64,000 bases of DNA, taken from contig CM020515.1 of assembly GCA_009823395.1 (NCBI GenBank), positions 9,725,989 to 9,789,988 on the forward strand. The letters run 5' to 3'. Positions 57,856 to 64,000 of the stretch are shown here, piece after piece. Both the position numbers and the translations under genes were made by a program. The notes beneath the pieces are model-generated. The model did no database searches, was not told the origin of the DNA, and saw nothing but the letters and a program-made list of their open reading frames with translations. Origin of the DNA: Thamnaconus septentrionalis (lineage: Eukaryota; Chordata; Actinopteri; Tetraodontiformes; Monacanthidae). Position 1 is the first letter of the stretch. Each line of letters starts with the position of its first letter.

Positions 57856-60800
57856 TTACATGCTTTGTAACGACAGGAAGCACAGTTTGGTTCTCAGCTT
57901 TGGATAAATATGTTTTCAATGTTTAATGCGCAGATCAATATCCAAAACTTGAACAATAGATATGAATTTTTTTCTTAGATTATTTGGCATACTAGTCTGG
58001 GTTGGGGTAGGATGAAAGCAAGAGAACCATCATGAGCAGGATATCCAACCATAGTGGCCAATAATGATGTCAAGAGGTCTATTGGGACGCATACGTTATG
58101 TATTTCACCATTTGCTGCTCAACCTGCATTCTTCAGTAACTGTGTCTCTCTCCTCTGCAACTGTTCTGTTTTACAACAAATACGACAAACTGTGAGTGAA
58201 TGTACTTCAATTCTGATTCTGTTATGCCAATTGTCGGTAATTTACCTCATAACTGAGCATCTAGGAAAACACCACAAGGGGTTCAAAGATTCAGTGACCC
58301 ACTCATGAGTAATGTGGAAGAAGATATGAAAGAATTCCTTGGCAAAACCAAAAAATGAAAAACAACCAACATAATGAATGCTGAAACCTTGAAAATCTCA
58401 GAAAAAATGTTTTTCATATGACTATATGTCTTGACAGTCTAAAGCTGTTTCAAAGGTACCTCATCATGCAGCAATTGTAGAAGATAAATAGTCTAATCCT
58501 GCATTTTAAAGGGCCAGATTTATTCCAGACTCATTAGTGTGTTAGTTAGCGTGTAAGTTACAGCTCGTTAAGACACGTTAAAGGGCTGAAAGTCAGTTTT
58601 TCATAATTGGGGACCCCTTTAAATAATAAAGCACGCAACATGATTTTGGAAGAATTGATTTGGTGAAGACAGCAAAATTCTAATATAGGCTGTGAAAAAT
58701 TATTCAAATTGTGAGAAACGAATAAATCAGAATTATGCAAAGTACTAAATGGATTGCAATCAATCCAATTTTCCAAATTGATCTTTTTCTCAAGAACATG
58801 TGGGAGGCCTGACTGTTGATTCCATTATGCTATGTATTCTGTACTGCATATACTGCAACTGTCCTGCAATTCTTTAAACATCTGTATTAGAGTGCATATA
58901 CAAGGTCACTGTTTCACTCCTCTCAAACAAGATGAATTGCGTTTCGCTTCACATTTCTCACATTTATACTTTTCAGACTGGCTCAGCGATATTAGACTAC
59001 CTTCCTGGTCATTTTTGAAGGGGCCACGACCTTTCTACAGTGGAGCTGTTTTTAGCCCATTGAATGTTGTTATCTCCATGAAAATCAAAGATGAAGAATA
59101 ACACAGCTTTCTCAAGTGAAGCAAGAGACTCGGACCTACACTCTCTCCTTGTCTTCCATTAAATCTGCTCTTTAACAGTCGCCAACCGGTGGACCGATTG
59201 TTTTCGCCTCACTGGACTTTATGTCTGCTATCATCACAGACACTTTACTTTCAAGGACAAACAAGAAGGGAAAAAAGCTGAATTGCCACAATAAAAAGTG
59301 TCAAAACGCCAAACACTTTCTATTGTCTTCCTGGAAGACGGACGCCAAAACTACGTATTTGGTGTAGTTTTGCATTAAACGAGAAAGAAGCTCTTCGTAC
59401 AAGTGCAGGCAGGTGCAGGCAAAGTGGAAGGGAGCCTTTTGATAAACACGGAGGAACGGGAGTGTAATTTATAGCTCTGATTTGGTGGGATGGTATGCGG
59501 CAGGGGTCAGAGGCTTCTCCTTTCACTATTATGCAATCAATCAGGCACGACTTTGCATACGTGCGCAGAAGACTTGGCACTTCTGCTGGATTTCGCTGCC
59601 CCGTGAACTTGCGAACGCCGGGGAAGAGCTCACACACAAGGGAACACAACACACAAGGCGTCCAACGAGACAAACTACTCAGAATAGATTGGGGTGAATT
59701 AGTCCAAGTCTGCTTTGGGCTGGTCTGCAGTCAACACACTAGTAGTACTATTTTTACACACCGCTGGTGAGAAATATCATTTTGGCTCTCGACTGGGCCA
59801 AATAATTAACATACTAATATAATATCATCTGTGTTAACCACCTCTGGTGCTATTTATTCATCATTTGATTGATTAGTCATTGTCATTTTGGCAACAAATG
59901 TTCATGCAAAAAAAAAAAAATTTTAGCAAAGATTTAATTTTTTTTTTTTTTCCTCAAAAGAAGAACATGTGTCTTCCTCCTTTGAGAGGTGCCGTGTGAG
60001 GGAAGGAGCACTGAGAATAAACTGGGAGGCTTCTCAGCCCACTCACCAATGTTGGAGGGTGAGAAGCAGCGGAGGGTCAGTCCGTCCTCCAACATGCAGA
60101 GTGGGCAGTTGAAAAGGCAAATTCCACCTTAATTGTGGCGCTGCTATTCTCTGCCTTTGGGTTCGCTTTCGGTGCCCACAAGGAGGTGGAGGGGAGAGGT
60201 GGGCGGGTGAAAAAAAGATTGTGATGCAACTACTGTGTTTGCTTCAGCCAAAGCCTGCATGTGCTGAGATTGAATCATAACCAAATTTCATTTGCTAGAA
60301 GGGGAACTCTGTACTGATCTATACTGAGTATAGTGATCTTTGCTGTTATCAACATCAGGAAACTGAGAAGCTCTAAACATAAAAAAGCAAAAATCTCTTT
60401 AGGTATTCTCTCTTTTAGATCTTCCAGCTATTGTACATATAAAATAAGGGATGCTATGGTGGAATAATGGGTACTCTTGAGATGACAGAGCAGCATAAAC
60501 ACAAATGTCCATTGTGCTGCTGCAGCTGCAGGACACGGCTGTTTATTTGACATCACACACTCATATATAAAATCTCACTCCACTAACTCATTAATCAACA
60601 AAAACACGTTCCCTCACAATCGTCTGGCTGACAGCAAATGCAGTGTGCCTTTTTTTGTTTTTCAATTCCGTGAATATGTCCATAGTACTGTGTAACTGTT
60701 GATGTGGGAATTGCTTAGAAAAAGTGGGTTGCTCTAAGAATGTTTCTTGATTGTCAGGCCTGGTCAGTTCCTTTTCCTTTAAACCGCAGTGCTGGATGTT

Positions 60801-62100
60801 TTTGTCGGCTATGACGTGTCAGTGTGACAAAACCAGAGCAGGAAACAAGACTTACACATTTGCAGTATCATACATCAGTTTCTGCTTTTGTTCACAGCAA
60901 AATCAGTTATTTTAGGCAGCGTCACGCTATTCTTCCGTGTGCTGACAACAGCTGAAAGGTCAAGAGTGCCAAGCAGGAAAAGAAAATCCAACTTCATTGG
61001 GGGAAAATGTCAAAGATGAAGCAAGTTTTGGACAAAAGTGCAGATCTAACTTGCAATGAAACTCTGCACTGCATGAAGTGAAGCAGCAAAATCGCAACAA
61101 TGGTAATAGAATACTGTATGTGCCTGTGTCGCCTTGTGGCATTTTGGGCCACTTTCATTAAGTAGTATTTTAATGATTGTCAGATGCAGTAGCGAGATCC
61201 TCATGAGGTATGACAACGTGAACAACAACATCAAGCATTGTTTTGGCTTTTTAAAATGTGCTTAACAGTGATTTCATGTGTAAAAATAATGTTGCTTGCT
61301 GTTGATGAACAACTCGGGGGTAAAATGTGGTCACGCTACATGATGGCAGTCATTTTGATGAGAGTTTTGCCAAATGAAATCTCACGAGATTTTGTAACTA
61401 TGGGTCTATTTATCCTATTTATTTATATTATCGTCTTATTAAGTTAAAATTAAAACATTTACCAAAAGTCATCTATCACTGATTCAATCCAATCCAAATG
61501 TCTTGACTTCTCTATTTTTGCTGACAACAAATACAGTATTGCCACCTTTGGATGTGACTGCGCACGAGATGGATGTTAAGAAGAATTACCCACACCGATT
61601 TACCTTCTGTCAAAACTGTCTCCACTTTTGTCTGAAATACAGCTGGGACAAGTTTAGTTTAGCTTGGTTTAACATACGATGATGCATACTGTCCTGCTGT
61701 CCTTTTTTAGATAAAAATTGCATTCACAGACGGAGGTCTGACTTAAACCGTGTTTGTTTCTTCACTCAGCGCCAGCACAGAACAGTTTGGAGCTTGAACG
61801 CCAGCTGAGCAGATCACTCAGCCGGGTTGGCTGCACTGGCTTTGACAGGCGTACTGTATTTGATTACTGCAACACAGTGATTGGATTACAGTAGGCACTG
61901 GGCAAAATACCTTGACGACTTCCTGTTGGGGATTATTGAGCCGAGGGAGACCCCAACAGTCGGTTCTGTGTACTGACAATGTCTCTGGCGCCATCAGGGG
62001 AAAATGTCTCTTTTTAACATGACTAATGTTTAACTTTTTTTTTGTCATTTTATTTGTATTTTTAAAATAATTAGCTATAGCACGTAATAACCAAAATACA
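57856..62100. other. Intergenic region between kcnj12 and tufm
   Basis: About 4.2 kb of AT-rich sequence between two convergent genes. Reading frames are short and match nothing I recognise. A pair of A and T runs lies at 59910-59952. No RNA gene is supported. Confidence 0.5.
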
Positions 62101-62405
62101 CATGTTTATATTAAATACATTTTATTACATAAATGACAATATTTTGACAGTCTGACTGACAAAGACAGTGCTGATGTTTTGGTTGGATGGTACTGCACAA
62201 AAAAGCCATGCATTTGTCTGAGCTGCTTCTTTTTGACAGTTGTACATGATTTCATGAACCATAAATTGTCTAGAATCATATTTGACTGGGTCCAGACACC
62301 CACCCACAGGGGGAAAAAAAAAATAAAAAAAATCCATCATCTCCCGACCATTATCCATCCCTCCCCGCCCGCCATTTCAGACTGCTTCCTCAGTAAAGAA
62401 CCACT
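62101..62405 (-). other. tufm: tufm 3'UTR
   Basis: Minus-strand sequence after the stop, with AATAAA at 62126-62121. Confidence 0.5.
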
Positions 62406-64000
62406 TCAGCCCCAGTTGGCTTGGTCTTCGTCTGTAAGAGTCAGAATATCTGTGACCAGGCCGGTGCCAATGGTTTTGTTTCCATCTCGCAGGGTGAACC
62501 TCTGCCCCTTTTCCAGGACCATTGGCTGGCGGAGTGTGAGCATCAACGAGGTGTCCTCCCCTGGCATTATCATATCCTGGGGAAAGGAAAAGGCAGAGAG
62601 ATGGATCTCTCAAAAGAAATACGCCACTTAAAATGCTTCACACTAATTATGGATTTTAATGGTCTGATAAATGCTTACACCTAGAATACAAACACGTTTG
62701 AAGACTCAAAATGCACAACTTAATCCTGCATAAAAAAAAAGTAAATGAACAGCGTAAATGAGTAGCTATGCCATGGCTTGTGGATAAGATATCACCAATA
62801 CAAACACTGTGTCACTGTGTCAGACATTACACTCACAAACTCATGTGCACGCAACAGGTCGGAAGTACGGATGCAAATTATCCATTAAATCATTAATCGT
62901 TAGTTGATTGACCTTATCGATCGATTAACAACTAATTGATAAGCAGCCAATTTTTTTTATTTTTTTTTAAAAGTCGTTTAAAAGTAACTTTTAAACTCAG
63001 GTATACACCACTCCATTTAACAAAAACAAAAAAAACCTGTGTAAAATTTTTGGAATTAATTGTGAATAATTTAATTTGATCAATTAAATTCTTAATCAAA
63101 AATGGATCAATAATCAATTAATTGTTAACATCCCCAGCAGCAACATTAAGAGTTAATTGAGAACAAGTCTGAAGTGATGTGATTACCAGTCACCATTATG
63201 TTGCTGTCGCTGGTTCTGTATGTCCAACCAGTTGTCGATGTCGCAGCAGATGCCTTTGGACATCCAGTCATATATCTCACTGTAGTTCCTGCCTACCAGC
63301 AGTTGTTGCATATTTTGTCTAAGCGTATTTTTATTGAGGCTTTTACTTTGTCCTTTGATCGCAAGCCAGTCCTCTCGGCACCTGTCATATTATTGTTAGG
63401 TTGCTTTTCCAAACAATACCCTGTGTTGTAATCCACTTCCTTCATTACTTGAAGCTGACTGTGACCTACTTTTTACGGCGGAACAGCGTTCGATTGCACA
63501 TTTACCATCCGACCAAGACATCAGACTTTCTTTGAGTCAACCAAAGCTGTGCATAGGAACTCGGTACCGCATTGCAGAATGCTGAAAATTTGGAATACAA
63601 ATGGGCACTGACCTTGTCAGCAGGCAGAGTGACTCTGCAGGCCATGTCCCAAGTGAGAGAGAACATGACGGGCATGAAGTTGGTGACAAATGGTTTGTGT
63701 CGGCCTCCTTCCTCCTTACTCAGGATATAAACCTAGAAAATGCATGTGCATAAAAACAACACAAATTAGTGGATTTTTTTATTTGTTCAATCAGAGCAGA
63801 AGAAAGCATTGAGCAGCGGCTCATCATCAAGTATTGATCTAAAGCAGCACTTTGGTCATTTTGACTGTCAGATTGTACACAGTGATGTAACAGAAGAGGT
63901 TGCTGACCTGTATAAATTCTGCCAAAAATACATTTAAAGCAAATTGATTAAAAATGTGTCAACTTCAGACCTGAGCCTTGACTTTCTGGTGAGGTCTGAT
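62406..64000 (-). CDS. tufm: tufm, mitochondrial elongation factor Tu, C-terminal part (5' beyond window)
   Basis: EF-Tu brings aminoacyl-tRNA to the mitochondrial ribosome as a GTP complex. Three minus-strand coding segments are visible: 64000-63971 (partial), 63732-63613 and 62576-62406 (TGA 62408-62406). All junctions are phase 0 with AG/GT. They give 106 aa covering most of domain III, the tRNA-binding beta barrel. Seen: [90 protein letters not shown]; ending [14 protein letters not shown]. The TIGTGLVT block and the terminal W-G are typical of mitochondrial EF-Tu. The GTPase domain lies beyond the window edge. The gene is tail to tail with kcnj12. Confidence 0.95.
62577..63612 (-). other. 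tufm: Last tufm intron with AT-rich repeat debris
   Basis: A 1.04 kb intron. Around 62880-63130 it contains ATTAATCG, TCGATTAAC and TTAATTGTTAA motifs in both orientations, resembling worn transposon ends, but no target-site duplication could be fixed. A 77-codon frame at 63198-63431 on the plus strand shows no domain. Confidence 0.4.

Noticed and set aside
63198..63431. 77-codon plus-strand frame in the last tufm intron
   Set aside because: Intronic, antisense to tufm, and no family resemblance; the surrounding sequence looks like worn repeat DNA.

Overview
This is a vertebrate, almost certainly teleost, nuclear window. It has intron-containing genes with canonical GT-AG junctions, short introns, AT-rich intergenic DNA, CA/TG microsatellites, and proteins that read as fish orthologues of human genes. 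Six protein-coding genes are supported: the 3' part of clcn7 (+), tmem11 (-), natd1 (-), an MPRIP/TRIOBP-family coiled-coil gene here called mprip-like (+), kcnj12 (+, Kir2.2), and the 3' part of tufm (-). The species cannot be fixed from the sequence alone.

Layout. 1-4715: last ten exons and 3'UTR of clcn7. 5218-6470: a repeat element that starts with AGCTGCAAGCAGCG. 6471-24619: an 18 kb minisatellite array built on GGAAGGA(C/T)GCAT units. It changes orientation at about 13250 and is interrupted by a recurring spacer module. 24639-24826: a second, short copy of the flanking element, whose end is the inverted complement of the first copy's start. 26951-28533: tmem11. 31039-32437: natd1. 33522-42374: mprip-like, 18 coding exons and 1546 aa in my model. 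42601-50504: two near-identical tandem copies of a 3.95 kb noncoding block. 55981-57282: single-exon kcnj12 coding region with a candidate upstream noncoding exon ending near 53431. 62406-64000: the last three exons of tufm.

Gene relationships. tmem11, natd1 and kcnj12 are also neighbours in human 17p11.2, so this is conserved synteny rather than a functional operon. natd1 and mprip-like are head to head with about 1.1 kb between start codons. clcn7/tmem11 and kcnj12/tufm are tail to tail. The products work in separate places: lysosomal Cl-/H+ exchange, mitochondrial inner-membrane organisation, a small acetyltransferase-like protein, actin/myosin scaffolding, inward-rectifier K+ current, and mitochondrial translation.

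The main novelty candidate is the 5.2-24.8 kb block: a fold-back minisatellite whose 33 bp dimer keeps long reading frames open, whose core is a 10 bp palindrome seen in all CpG-decay states, and which appears to sit inside a pair of inverted element ends. Part of it (about 18.9-23.1 kb) has an indel pattern that looks like uncorrected long-read sequence and should be read with caution.
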